From the NCBI GenBank assembly GCA_017626045.1, contig JAGAJP010000050.1, forward strand, positions 62,001 through 126,000: a stretch of 64,000 nucleotides of DNA. The letters run 5' to 3'. The translations under genes and the position numbers were made by a program. Shown piece by piece: positions 43,507-52,271 of the stretch (position 1 is its first letter; every line of letters starts with the position of its first letter). The notes below the pieces were generated by a model. It did no database searches. It saw nothing but the letters and a program-made list of their open reading frames with translations, and was not told the DNA's origin. The stretch comes from Muribaculaceae bacterium (GTDB lineage: Bacteria > Bacteroidota > Bacteroidia > Bacteroidales > Muribaculaceae).

Positions 43507-45834
43507 ATGAGTAACCGCATTTCAAGATGCCTATCGGTCGTTGCCGCCGCCACAATGGTGTGCAGTTGGGCATTTCCACACAATCCTATAATCAACCATA
43601 TGTATACGGCAGACCCGTCGGCCCGGATTTTTGGCGATACTCTCTGGGTGTATCCGAGCCACGACAAGGATGACGCCACCGGTTTCTCAATGGAAGACTA
43701 CCATGCCTTCAGCACCACCGACATGGTGAAGTGGGAAGACCACGGCGTTGTTTTCAACCCCATAAAACAGACATCCTGGGCAAAGGAGGCGGCATGGGCG
43801 CCGGACTGCATAGAGCGCAACGGGAGATATTATCTGTATTATCCAACCGATAAGAAACATATCGGTGTGGCAGTCTCAGACTCGCCTACCGGCCCGTTTC
43901 ACGACCCTATCGGGCGACCTCTCATATCCATAGATACCCCGGGAGTGGTATGCGACAGGGACTTCATAGACCCATGCGTATTCATTGACGACGACGGTCA
44001 GGCATATCTCTTCATGGGTCAGAATACGGTATGCGCCGTAAAGCTGAATGAAGACATGACATCATATTCCGGAGGTGTCCATATCGTGGAGGGAGTGAAA
44101 GACTTCTTCGAGGCTGTATGGGTTCACAAACGCAACGGCATCTACTATATGTCATACTCCGACGGACCATTCCGCGGGCATGAGCCCCGAATAGCATACT
44201 GCACTTCAAAATCTCCGTTGGGGCCATACGAATACAGGGGCGTGATTCTCGGACCGGTCAACAGCGGCACCAATCATCATTCCATCGTGAACTACAAGGG
44301 TAGAGATTATATATTCTATCACACAGCCGACATAAGCACCCGTCTACATCCGGGATTTCACTGCGGTGTCAGGCGGTCGGTATGCTGCGACACGATATCT
44401 TACTGCTCCGATGGAACCATACGGCAGGCAACCATGACTACCGACGAAGGACGCGCCTCGATGAAAGGTGCAGATCCTGAAAGACGCATGAGCATGACAG
44501 CCGCCGGCGTGTCGCGACCCAAGATAAAAGGTGACACGCTGTTTTTTGAATCCACAGGAAGAGACAACGTCCGCATCGAACTGCAAGCTCTTATCAACCA
44601 ACAGACGGCAAAAGGAGGAGGCACCGTTGTGGTGCGCCGGGGCGTTCATTTCATGAACGGACCTCTTGAGATGAAAAGCGGGGTGCGTCTTCATCTTTCA
44701 GACGGCGCCACCCTACTCTTCAGCGACGATCCCGATGACTATCTGCCACCCGTTCTGTCGCGCTGGGAAGGAACGGAACTCTACAACCGGTCGTCGATGA
44801 TCCATGCCCACGGTCAGGAGAACTTCTCAATCACAGGAGAAGGAAGCGCCGTCATCAATGCCAACGGCGGAAAGATGGCGGTATGGGGAATGCCGGGAGG
44901 TAACCAGGATTTTGTAGAGAACATCCACGGGACACATGGCGAGACACCAGAAAAAACCGATGTTGACAGTCTGCGCGCGATGGGCGACAGACTTGAACCG
45001 GTTGCAAACAGAATATTCGGCACGTATGCCCGACTGCGTCCGTGTGCAATGGAATTTAACGACTGCCACACGATGCTTATAGACGGAATTACCCTAAAAG
45101 ACAGTCCTTTCTGGTGCATCCATCCATTGTATAGCACAGATGTCACTATTAGCAACGTCCGCATAGACTCGCATTTTCCCAACAACGACGGCTGCGATCC
45201 CGAGTCATGCAACAGGGTGCTTATCGAAAACTGTGTGTTTCACACAGGAGACGATGCGGTAGCCATAAAATCGGGACGAGACGCCGACGGCAGACGAGTG
45301 GGAAGAGCATCGGAAAACATTGTGATAAGGAACTGCAAGTTTTACAGTAAATGCAACGGACTATGCATCGGGTCGGAAATGTCGGGAGGAGTGAGAAACG
45401 TGTTTATGAAGAATATAGAGATCGGCGATGTCAAGAACGCCCTTCTGTTTAAGTCTAATCTCGACAGAGGCGGATTCATCGAAAACGTGTATATAGACTC
45501 CGTCGACATAAAAAGCACGGCAGGAGCCGTGCTTAGGTTCGAGACCAACTATTTCGGTTACCGTGGAGGCAACATGCCGGCACGATATTCCAATTTTGAT
45601 ATCAGAGATGTCTCAGCACGTAGGTGTGGCGCATACGCGATATACTACGACGGAAATGAATCCGAACCAATTAGAGACATTTCCGTCAAGCAATTCACTG
45701 TGGACCAAGCCACACATCCCCATTATCTCTACAAGACGCGAAACTGCACCTTCGAGAACTGCAGTGTCAACGGCAAGACTCTGCCAACCACTCTGGCAGA
45801 AGATACCGAACGCAAGCTTTGCGACGTATGGTGA
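43507..45834 (+). CDS. Exported GH43-GH28 two-domain glycosidase
   Basis: A 775-residue exported enzyme with a signal peptide (about 1-22). The N-terminal half (about 25-320) is a GH43-type five-bladed propeller with the three acidic residues in place: Asp36 (ADPSARIF), Asp155 (DFIDPCVF) and Glu202 (FFEAVWVH). The C-terminal half (about 355-775) is a GH28-type right-handed beta-helix with the acidic motifs NNDGCDPESC (Asp561, Asp564) and GDDAVAIKSG (Asp582, Asp583); the usual GHG is CIGSEMSGG here, as in several bacterial homologues. Together they suggest attack on pectic polymers, an arabinosyl or xylosyl side chain plus a galacturonan bond. No polysaccharide-utilisation genes adjoin it. Confidence 0.9.
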   Translation: MSNRISRCLSVVAAATMVCSWAFPHNPIINHMYTADPSARIFGDTLWVYPSHDKDDATGFSMEDYHAFSTTDMVKWEDHGVVFNPIKQTSWAKEAAWAPDCIERNGRYYLYYPTDKKHIGVAVSDSPTGPFHDPIGRPLISIDTPGVVCDRDFIDPCVFIDDDGQAYLFMGQNTVCAVKLNEDMTSYSGGVHIVEGVKDFFEAVWVHKRNGIYYMSYSDGPFRGHEPRIAYCTSKSPLGPYEYRGVILGPVNSGTNHHSIVNYKGRDYIFYHTADISTRLHPGFHCGVRRSVCCDTISYCSDGTIRQATMTTDEGRASMKGADPERRMSMTAAGVSRPKIKGDTLFFESTGRDNVRIELQALINQQTAKGGGTVVVRRGVHFMNGPLEMKSGVRLHLSDGATLLFSDDPDDYLPPVLSRWEGTELYNRSSMIHAHGQENFSITGEGSAVINANGGKMAVWGMPGGNQDFVENIHGTHGETPEKTDVDSLRAMGDRLEPVANRIFGTYARLRPCAMEFNDCHTMLIDGITLKDSPFWCIHPLYSTDVTISNVRIDSHFPNNDGCDPESCNRVLIENCVFHTGDDAVAIKSGRDADGRRVGRASENIVIRNCKFYSKCNGLCIGSEMSGGVRNVFMKNIEIGDVKNALLFKSNLDRGGFIENVYIDSVDIKSTAGAVLRFETNYFGYRGGNMPARYSNFDIRDVSARRCGAYAIYYDGNESEPIRDISVKQFTVDQATHPHYLYKTRNCTFENCSVNGKTLPTTLAEDTERKLCDVW

Positions 45835-45875
45835 AGGATTAAAGCGAAATGTCCAAGTCACATTACATATAGGAC

Positions 45876-46301
45876 TCAAAAGTCGTCATCGTCGAAGTCG
45901 TCGTCATCATCGAAGTCATCGCCGAAGTCGAAGTCGTCATCATCCTCCAGTTCATCTGTGTCATCGTCGCATAGGAGGGCATCAGTCTTCAGGTCTTCAA
46001 GTGAATCCTGAATTTCGTCAAGCGACTCGATATTGTCGTGAGCGTCGCTTCCATCATAATCATGCAGGATGAAAGTTTTCAGTTCTTTTATCCTTGCCAT
46101 CACATATTGGTAAGCACCGGTGAAATCATCGGGAGTATAATCAGTGTCGAAACCAACACTGTCGGCAATGATGTCAATCTCGCCCAGCAACCCCTCCAAT
46201 TTTTCCAGATACTCGTCGCTCAACTTTTCACTTTTCGACCTGCCATCAAACCAGGGGAGAGTCCTTTTACTCAAACCATTGGTTCTTGAATCGAAATACA
46301 T
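45876..46301 (-). CDS. Hypothetical protein with acidic C-terminal tail
   Basis: A 141-residue cytosolic protein of unknown family. The N-terminal half is helical and mixed-charge (SDEYLEKLEGLLGEIDIIADSVGF). The last 35 residues are almost entirely Asp/Glu and Phe, in repeated DDDF-like runs. Such tails are seen on proteins that bind basic partners. I chose the ATG at 46301 (MYFDSRTNGLSKRTLPWFDG); the longer frame to 46418 runs into the next gene. It overlaps nothing and follows the M18 peptidase gene in the same direction. Confidence 0.72.
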   Translation of the reverse strand: MYFDSRTNGLSKRTLPWFDGRSKSEKLSDEYLEKLEGLLGEIDIIADSVGFDTDYTPDDFTGAYQYVMARIKELKTFILHDYDGSDAHDNIESLDEIQDSLEDLKTDALLCDDDTDELEDDDDFDFGDDFDDDDDFDDDDF

Positions 46302-46333
46302 ATTCAGATATTTTGTTTTAATTCTATTTAGTG

Positions 46334-47638
46334 TTAACTGAAGAATTTGCGGAAGACCGCAACAGTATCTATGTGGTCGCGCACAGATGCCGTCTCCACG
46401 GCGGAGTGCATAGCCCATATCGGAGCGCCCATGTCGACACCGCGCAGATCGAGCTGACCGGTGAGTATGTTGCCGAGAGTCGATCCGCCCGCCACATCGG
46501 AATGATTGACGAAATACTGACAGTTGACACCTGCCTCATCACACAGCGCGCGGAAAACCGCCGCTCCGTCGGCATCGGTCATATACTTGCAGTTGGCATT
46601 GATCTTGACAGCCGGTCCATGTCCGATATGTGGATGATTGGTCGGGTCATACTTTTCATTGTAGTTGGGATTCCACGCGTGCGCGTCATCGGCGGAAATC
46701 ATGAAACTTGACGCCACAGCCCTGAAGAACGCCTCCGGGTCTTCGGGAGTCAGTTTACGGCATACTCGCTCCAGAATCTCACGAAGCACCGGAGAATGAG
46801 CACCTTGCTTGGTTCCCGAGCCTGTCTCCTCGTTGTCGAACACCGCCATCACTCTGGTGCTCTCGCTCTCATTGCCGCACTCCGCGAGCAGAGCCTCCAG
46901 CGACGCGAACGCCATGCTGAGGTCATCGATTCTGCCGCTCTGGAGGAATTCCTTGCCCGCTCCGGTCAAAACGGCAGGAGCCACCGGATAGAGACACAGT
47001 TCATAGTCAATGATATCTTCCGGAGCAATTCCAAGACGTTCAGCAACGAGACTTTTGACCACTCCCCCTCGCGCCTTGAACGCTGCAATCTCCTCATCCG
47101 AAAAACAACCAATCACCGGCTTCATATCTTTCTGAACGCTGAGTTTGTTTCCTTCGTTGACCTCTCTGTTGAAATGAATGGCAAGATGCGGTATAGTGCA
47201 CACCGGACACTGCAGGTCTACCATGAGAGTCCTGGGATTAAGTGCGTCGTCACCTTTTGTCATCACGCGTCCGGAGATGGAAAGTGGACGGTCGAACCAT
47301 GTATAGAGAATTCCGCCGCCATATTTCTCCACATTTAGCGACACCACTCCCCCTTCGCCGTAAATCTCGGCGTTTGGCTTAATCTTCAAGCAGGGGGAAT
47401 CGCTATGGGAGGATATAATCCGGAAACCGGACTCTGCAGGACTCTGCATACCGACAACAAAAGCGAAAACCGCCGAATCATTTTTCACCACATAATATTT
47501 TCCTCCCGGCTCTATCTGCCATGAGTCACGAACGTCAAGCCGGGTGAATCCCGCCTTGTCGAGTTCTCCGCAGATAGTTTTCACTGCCATGAAATTACAG
47601 GTGGAGGCATCAAGCCACCTCATCAGTCTTCCAATCAT
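46334..47638 (-). CDS. M18-family zinc aminopeptidase
   Basis: An aspartyl-type aminopeptidase that trims N-terminal residues in the cytosol. The 434-residue protein has the M18 features: His in SSHSDSPC, Asp in DDLSMAFA, the double-Glu segment DNEETGSGTKQGA, DDAHAWNP and the C-terminal His in NHSDVAGGSTLGN. All metal ligands and the catalytic Glu are present. The N-terminus MIGRLMRWLDASTCNFMAV is typical; a start at Met6 is possible. It heads a minus-strand row of genes with DUF5063 and the hydrolase upstream, though spacing of 25 bp to the former suggests co-transcription. Confidence 0.94.
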   Translation of the reverse strand: MIGRLMRWLDASTCNFMAVKTICGELDKAGFTRLDVRDSWQIEPGGKYYVVKNDSAVFAFVVGMQSPAESGFRIISSHSDSPCLKIKPNAEIYGEGGVVSLNVEKYGGGILYTWFDRPLSISGRVMTKGDDALNPRTLMVDLQCPVCTIPHLAIHFNREVNEGNKLSVQKDMKPVIGCFSDEEIAAFKARGGVVKSLVAERLGIAPEDIIDYELCLYPVAPAVLTGAGKEFLQSGRIDDLSMAFASLEALLAECGNESESTRVMAVFDNEETGSGTKQGAHSPVLREILERVCRKLTPEDPEAFFRAVASSFMISADDAHAWNPNYNEKYDPTNHPHIGHGPAVKINANCKYMTDADGAAVFRALCDEAGVNCQYFVNHSDVAGGSTLGNILTGQLDLRGVDMGAPIWAMHSAVETASVRDHIDTVAVFRKFFS

Positions 47639-47663
47639 ATCTAATATCCTTTAAAACTATGCA

Positions 47664-48194
47664 TTATATATTAAGTAGCAAGTTGTTGAGCGCCCTCAAA
47701 GCGTTGCAGAGAGGCTGCGACCAATATTGTGAAAACTCCTCCTTGCATTCGCAAAACGAGTTTTCGAGACTTTCTCCGCCGCTTTCTCTTACTTCCGCTA
47801 CAAAATTGAACAGCGGCTGCATCACGTCACAAAGATTCTCAGAGATCGAGCAGGCTATCGGAGTGTCTGAATACTTCATGTCTTTCTCAAACGTCTCAAG
47901 ATAACTGTCGTTCTCGCCAAGAAGAGCCGCTACGGATGCCCGAATTGACTCATAATATTGCTCGCTCATGTGTCGTGAAGAGAAATCGGAGGTTTCCCAC
48001 TCGTTGAGCATCACCGGCGCAACCGACTCCGCTTCGATATCGAAAAACTCGAAGTATATCCTTGGAAGAATCGAAAGAACCGACCTAATGAACTCCTCCT
48101 GTTCCATCTCGGGAGCATTCTCCAGAGTGGCGCAATAGTCGGTGGAAAGCGCCACAAGATTTATAAGTCGCGAATGTATATTCTTGTCCATCAC
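47664..48194 (-). CDS. DUF5063-domain protein
   Basis: A 176-residue helical cytosolic protein. The pattern FIRSVLSILPRIYFEFFDIEAE and the spacing of later helices agree with the DUF5063 family found in Bacteroidota, whose function is unknown. It has no signal peptide and no metal motif. It lies 18 bp after the MBL-fold hydrolase gene and 25 bp before the M18 peptidase on the same strand. Confidence 0.75.
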   Translation of the reverse strand: MMDKNIHSRLINLVALSTDYCATLENAPEMEQEEFIRSVLSILPRIYFEFFDIEAESVAPVMLNEWETSDFSSRHMSEQYYESIRASVAALLGENDSYLETFEKDMKYSDTPIACSISENLCDVMQPLFNFVAEVRESGGESLENSFCECKEEFSQYWSQPLCNALRALNNLLLNI

Positions 48195-48212
48195 GTTTAA
48201 GTCGTTTCGACA

Positions 48213-48857
48213 TTACTGAATGTAGGGATTCATTTTCAATTCGCGTCCCACTGTAGTGGCATCGCCGTGGCCGGAAAAGACAGTCGTGCCTTCGGGGAGT
48301 GTCAGAAGTTTCGTCTTGATGGCATTTATCAGTTGGTTATGGTTTCCACCCATCAGGTCTGTGCGACCGATACTGCCTTCAAACAGAGTATCGCCGACAA
48401 TCACAAAACGGTCAGCCTTGTCGTAAAGCGCCACGCTGCCCGGGCTGTGACCCGGCACATGTAGTACCTGCAATTCACCGGAACCGATCTTGATCACGTC
48501 CCCTTCCTTCAGATGGCGGCCTATCTCAACTTTTTCGGCAGGAATCCTTATCCCGAACCGCTGTGCCTGCTGCGGGATTATGAGACCGAGAGTTTCGTCG
48601 TCCTCGTGAGCCTCCACGGGGACATCATACTTACGGCTCACCCAGTTGTCGGCAATCGCATGGTCCACATGGAGATGGGTGTTGATGAGATGAGTCACCT
48701 TAAGATTTTCTCTAACAATAAATTTCTCCATGGCATCAAATTCTTCCTGACGGCTCATACCGGGGTCTATAACGACAGCCTCATGGCTCACGGGATCATA
48801 CACCACATAGGTGTTGATGCCAAACATACAAAATGTAAACTTCGCTATCTTCAACAT
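48213..48857 (-). CDS. Metallo-beta-lactamase-fold hydrolase (YcbL/GloB-like)
   Basis: A 214-residue zinc hydrolase of the glyoxalase II-like group. The ligand motif THLHVDHAIAD (HxHxDH), HSPGSVAL with the next His, GDTLFEGSIGRTDL with the bridging Asp, and SGHGDATT with the last His are all present. It could hydrolyse S-lactoylglutathione-like thioesters, but the physiological substrate is not defined by sequence. It follows rsmG (96-bp gap with two repeat arrays) and precedes the DUF5063 gene. Confidence 0.92.
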   Translation of the reverse strand: MLKIAKFTFCMFGINTYVVYDPVSHEAVVIDPGMSRQEEFDAMEKFIVRENLKVTHLINTHLHVDHAIADNWVSRKYDVPVEAHEDDETLGLIIPQQAQRFGIRIPAEKVEIGRHLKEGDVIKIGSGELQVLHVPGHSPGSVALYDKADRFVIVGDTLFEGSIGRTDLMGGNHNQLINAIKTKLLTLPEGTTVFSGHGDATTVGRELKMNPYIQ

Positions 48858-48866
48858 GCTTAATCT

Positions 48867-48887
48867 AATTCATAATTCATAATTCGT
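48867..48887. repeat. TAATTCA heptad array
   Basis: Three copies (TAATTCA, TAATTCA, TAATTCG) with AATT every 7 bases. On the minus strand it puts TGA or TAA in all frames between rsmG and the hydrolase gene. Confidence 0.7.
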
Positions 48888-48940
48888 TGTGTCGCGCCCG
48901 GAGGTCGCTCCTTCCACACACCCACGCACAGGCTGATTTT

Positions 48941-48961
48941 CAATTCTCAATTCTCAATTCC
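48941..48961. repeat. CAATTCT heptad array at the rsmG stop
   Basis: Three copies (CAATTCT, CAATTCT, CAATTCC), AATT every 7 bases. The rsmG stop codon (48954-48956) is inside the array. On the minus strand the unit reads GAATTGA, giving a TGA in every frame. Confidence 0.72.
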
Positions 48962-49580
48962 CAATGGGTGTGTATACGATTTTCTTTGTGGAGAAGAACT
49001 CCTCGTTGAAATAATTCGAAAGATCCACCACTTCGGAATGCTTCAGATCTTTCAGTTCGTGGGTGAGGTCTCCTCCTTTCAAGGCGATTAGACCGTTGGG
49101 AACCGGATTGCGCTGAACTGCCGAGATATTCCGGCGGCACAGGCGCACCAGGTCGGGCTGAGGCATGACCGCCCTGCTTACCACAAAGTCGAACCGCTCA
49201 TGGCACTCGCCGCTGTCGCCATGCTGGATCGTTACGTTTTCAAGTCCGGTCCTCTCGGCTATGTCGGCAGCCACCTTCAGTTTTTTTCCGACCCTGTCGA
49301 TGAGATGAAACCGGACATCCGGAAACAGCACGGCAAGCGGAAGACCCGGGAGTCCGCCACCGGTGCCGAAGTCAAGCACACGCGACTCTGGCGTGAATTT
49401 TATGAACTTCGCAATAGCCATGCTATGTAACAGATGACTCACCTCAAGGTTATCGATATCCTTGCGGCTTATCACGTTGATTTTCTCATTCCACTCGGGA
49501 TACAGAGCCATCATGGCGCTGAACTGCTCCTGCTGACGGGCAGTGAGATGCGGGAAATACTTAAGAATCTTTTCTATCAT
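48954..49580 (-). CDS. rsmG: 16S rRNA (guanine527-N7)-methyltransferase RsmG
   Basis: Methylates G527 (E. coli numbering) of 16S rRNA. The 208-residue Rossmann protein shows the segments NEKINVISRKDIDNLEVSHLLHSM, the SAM loop VLDFGTGGGLPGLPLAVLFP, LIDRVGKK and VVSRAVMPQPD. I chose the ATG at 49580 (MIEKILKYFPHLT), the family start. A TATTTTTG element (49585-49592) lies only four bases before it on the minus strand, which would again give a near-leaderless mRNA, but no -33 element supports it. Divergent from cdsA. Confidence 0.94.
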   Translation of the reverse strand: MIEKILKYFPHLTARQQEQFSAMMALYPEWNEKINVISRKDIDNLEVSHLLHSMAIAKFIKFTPESRVLDFGTGGGLPGLPLAVLFPDVRFHLIDRVGKKLKVAADIAERTGLENVTIQHGDSGECHERFDFVVSRAVMPQPDLVRLCRRNISAVQRNPVPNGLIALKGGDLTHELKDLKHSEVVDLSNYFNEEFFSTKKIVYTPIGN

Positions 49581-49584
49581 GATG

Positions 49585-49592
49585 CAAAAATA
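49585..49592 (-). promoter_or_regulatory. Possible -7 element directly before rsmG
   Basis: TATTTTTG on the minus strand fits TAnnTTTG, followed by CATC and then the ATG. No TTTG at the right distance upstream. Weak evidence. Confidence 0.35.
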
Positions 49593-49646
49593 ACAAATAA
49601 TCCTCAAATTCTCCGCATAACCGCCAAATATATCCGCGATTTTTAT

Positions 49647-49654
49647 TAATTTTG
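49647..49654 (+). promoter_or_regulatory. -7 element upstream of cdsA
   Basis: TAATTTTG matches TAnnTTTG; no clear -33. It leaves a leader of about 35 bases. Confidence 0.45.
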
Positions 49655-49691
49655 TAAATAAGTTTAAACAACTTCAATAATACGAAAGGCA

Positions 49692-50480
49692 ATGCATAAA
49701 TTTTTAATAAGGGCGGCATCGGGATTAGTGTATGCCGCAGTCATAATCTTAGCAATAGTCCATGGGGGATGGAGTCTGTGGCTTCTCGCGATGCTCTTCG
49801 CGGCAATCGGAGTATGCGAACTCGACCGCATGGCGATAGGTTTCAGCAGAAAGACCCTACCGATATTCGCGCTCGACGTGGTGAGCGTGTTGTCGCTTGT
49901 GTGCATTGCCTTCTGCCAATATGCGATAATTCTATGGTTTGTGCTGTTTACCATCCGGACCGTTGTGGCACACCGGTATCGACTCCGCAATCCTGAGACA
50001 CGCCAGGTTCCCGGCTATACCCAGATATATCTCGGCATACCATTTGCCTTCATGATAGGCGACCCGATCCAGAGGATGGCGCTTTTAGTGTTTGTAATGC
50101 TATGGCTCAATGACTCCGGCGCCTACATAGTTGGCTCCACGATGGGACGCCACAAGATGAGTCCGTCCATCTCTCCCAAGAAGACATGGGAAGGATTCAT
50201 CGGCGGGGTGCTTATAACGCTGCTCGGCACATGGGCTTTGTGGAATTACGGGAAAGAATTCTTCTATATGGCGCAGTACGGACTTGGAGTGTGGATGCTT
50301 TTAGGAGCGACGGTATGCATAGTCGGCACTCTCGGCGACCTGCTTGAGTCAAAGATCAAGCGCGGTTATGGCGTTAAGGACTCGGGCAACTGGATACCGG
50401 GACACGGAGGCCTCTTGGACCGCATCGACTCTTTCCTGCTCGCTTATCCCGCGGCAGTTCTCCTCATGGCTCTGATGTGA
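49692..50480 (+). CDS. cdsA: Phosphatidate cytidylyltransferase
   Basis: Makes CDP-diacylglycerol from phosphatidate and CTP at the inner membrane, the entry to all phospholipids. The 262-residue protein has about seven to eight membrane helices and the family signature near the C-terminus, KRGYGVKDSGNWIPGHGGLLDRIDS, preceded by SPSISPKKTWEG. The stop overlaps the ATG of the following transporter gene by one base (TGATG). Confidence 0.96.
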   Translation: MHKFLIRAASGLVYAAVIILAIVHGGWSLWLLAMLFAAIGVCELDRMAIGFSRKTLPIFALDVVSVLSLVCIAFCQYAIILWFVLFTIRTVVAHRYRLRNPETRQVPGYTQIYLGIPFAFMIGDPIQRMALLVFVMLWLNDSGAYIVGSTMGRHKMSPSISPKKTWEGFIGGVLITLLGTWALWNYGKEFFYMAQYGLGVWMLLGATVCIVGTLGDLLESKIKRGYGVKDSGNWIPGHGGLLDRIDSFLLAYPAAVLLMALM

Positions 50481-51409
50481 TGAATGATATTAACGATTTA
50501 AGCGGCGACGACAGGTCGAGAGAGGCACGTCGCGTGACGTGGGTCGGCTTTTGGATCAATGCCTTCCTCGGAACGGTAAAGATACTCGGAGGCATTTTCG
50601 GGTCGAGCGCCGCCCTTGTGGCAGACGGCATCCACTCGTTTTCCGACTTTTTCAGCGACATAATCGTCATAATCTTAGTTCCGAAGTCTCACAAGAGACC
50701 AGACTCCGACCATCAGTTTGGCCACGGTCACTACGAGGCACTTGCCACGGTAATTCTCGCGGTAGCGCTGATGGCGGTGGCTATAGGTATCCTCATCGAC
50801 AGCATCGGATGCATCATAGACTTCTGTCATGGCGAGATAATTCCGAAGCCGGGCAAAATCGCGCTCATCATTCTTTTGATTTCCATATTGTCAAAAGAAT
50901 GGCTTTTCCGCTACACCCGTAAAGTCGGGATGCGCATCCATAGCGATGCGGTAATCGCAAACGCTTGGCATCATCGAAGTGACGCATTCTCGTCGGTGGC
51001 GACGCTTGCAGGCATCACCGGTGCTATGTTTTTGGGAGAGAAATGGCGATTTCTCGATCCGGCGGCTGCGCTTGTGGTGGCTATTTTCATAGCGGCGGTA
51101 GCCGTGAAGATGCTCAGCCCGGCGTTAGGCGAACTTTTAGGCCGCTCTCTATCGCCGGAGGTATGCCGAAATATTGAGAAAGCGGTGTCGGAGACTCCGG
51201 GAGTGATGGGGTATCATGCGTTCCGCACCTTCAAGAGCGGCAATGACGCATACGTGGAGGTTCATATAAAGGTAGACCCTGAGATGAATGTAAGGGATGC
51301 CCACCGAATCGCCACACTCACGGAGAGACGCATCAGGGAAACACTTCCGGAAATGTCCGTTCACGCCACGACCCACATCGAGCCTTACGGAGAATCCTCG
51401 CGGAAGTGA
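50480..51409 (+). CDS. Cation diffusion facilitator transporter
   Basis: Exports divalent metals (Zn, Fe, Mn or Co) in exchange for protons. The 309-residue protein has six membrane helices (about 20-200). Conserved Asp residues lie in ALVADGIHSFSDFFSD (TM2) and AWHHRSDAFSS (TM5, the HxxxD metal site), and a cytosolic ferredoxin-like domain with HIKVDPEMNVRDAHRIA follows. Its 3' end overlaps by 77 bp the convergent gene of a small membrane protein. It is translationally coupled to cdsA; metal specificity cannot be told. Confidence 0.93.
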   Translation: MNDINDLSGDDRSREARRVTWVGFWINAFLGTVKILGGIFGSSAALVADGIHSFSDFFSDIIVIILVPKSHKRPDSDHQFGHGHYEALATVILAVALMAVAIGILIDSIGCIIDFCHGEIIPKPGKIALIILLISILSKEWLFRYTRKVGMRIHSDAVIANAWHHRSDAFSSVATLAGITGAMFLGEKWRFLDPAAALVVAIFIAAVAVKMLSPALGELLGRSLSPEVCRNIEKAVSETPGVMGYHAFRTFKSGNDAYVEVHIKVDPEMNVRDAHRIATLTERRIRETLPEMSVHATTHIEPYGESSRK

Positions 51410-51764
51410 TTTCATAGGCAGCTGCCATGGAGGTAATTGTGACCAGACATATACTGCTGCAAATGGCGACATCGCCATACGCCGAGAGCATCGCCGCCAA
51501 GAGATGCCAAGAAGTCGAGACCGATATTTCATTGATCCATTCAGCGAGCAAAGGATAGCAGAGTGTGGATATCATACCGAATATAAATCCTGCCGCCGCC
51601 GAGATTATCAATGAAGTCCGACGAGTCTTGCGGCGAGACTGCATCATAGTCTCGAGATGGTCCACAGCCCTGATTTTCCACTCGAGCTGCGCCATAAAAC
51701 GACTGTCGGAGGAAAGTCTCGGATTATAATTGTCAAAAAGATTTTTTATTGCATCGTCATTCAT
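51333..51764 (-). CDS. Small two-helix membrane protein, possible anti-sigma partner
   Basis: A 143-residue protein with a charged N-terminal cytosolic part (about 1-45: DDAIKNLFDNYNPRLSSDSRF), two membrane helices (about 50-72 and 88-112) and a basic tail. It lies 24 bp downstream of the ECF sigma gene on the same strand, the usual place for an anti-sigma factor, and its size and topology allow this role; no zinc motif is present. Its last 25 codons lie antisense to the end of the cation transporter gene. Confidence 0.7.
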   Translation of the reverse strand: MNDDAIKNLFDNYNPRLSSDSRFMAQLEWKIRAVDHLETMMQSRRKTRRTSLIISAAAGFIFGMISTLCYPLLAEWINEISVSTSWHLLAAMLSAYGDVAICSSICLVTITSMAAAYEITSARILRKARCGSWRERTFPEVFP

Positions 51765-51788
51765 CCTTGATTCTGTTTTATAAAGTAA

Positions 51789-52271
51789 TCACAACGCGTT
51801 ATCCAACAACTCTTTCAAATGTCGTCTGCCTCTGGAAAGAAGCTGTTTTACCGCATCTGCCGTCGAATCGGTAACTACCGAGATTTCATTGATTGAATAG
51901 CCCTGCATATAATATAGGAGGATTGCGCATCTCTCTTTTTCCGAAAGCCGGTTGAGGCAACGATAGAGGTCCTGATACTCAAACGCACTGTCAGCGTATT
52001 CAACACTTCTTTCGTTTTCCGCAGTTTCTATGGAAGCGAACCGGAATGGATTCCTCCGGCTGCCTATATATGTATTGTATGCAATTCGATATATCCACGC
52101 CAGAAACTTACCCTCCTCCCTGAGATCGCCACATTTCATATATGCCTTGACGAAAGTGTCCTGTGCCAGGTCGTCGGCAAGAGCACCGTCACCGCAACAG
52201 AGAGCCGTCAGAAAACGGCGAACCGTTTTCTGATGTCTCTCAATTTGGGTGGTGAACCGCTGTCTGTCCAT
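51789..52271 (-). CDS. ECF-type RNA polymerase sigma factor
   Basis: A 160-residue sigma-70 group 4 protein. Region 2 reads CGDGALADDLAQDTFVKAYMKCGDLREEGKFLAWIYRIAYN, and region 4 reads YRCLNRLSEKERCAILLYYMQGYSINEISVVTDSTADAVKQLLSRGRRHLKELL. There is no extra C-terminal domain. Its ATG follows the stop of the DUF6249 gene with no gap, so the genes are co-translated. Together with the two small membrane proteins it forms a three-gene unit likely to sense the envelope. Confidence 0.93.
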   Translation of the reverse strand: MDRQRFTTQIERHQKTVRRFLTALCCGDGALADDLAQDTFVKAYMKCGDLREEGKFLAWIYRIAYNTYIGSRRNPFRFASIETAENERSVEYADSAFEYQDLYRCLNRLSEKERCAILLYYMQGYSINEISVVTDSTADAVKQLLSRGRRHLKELLDNAL

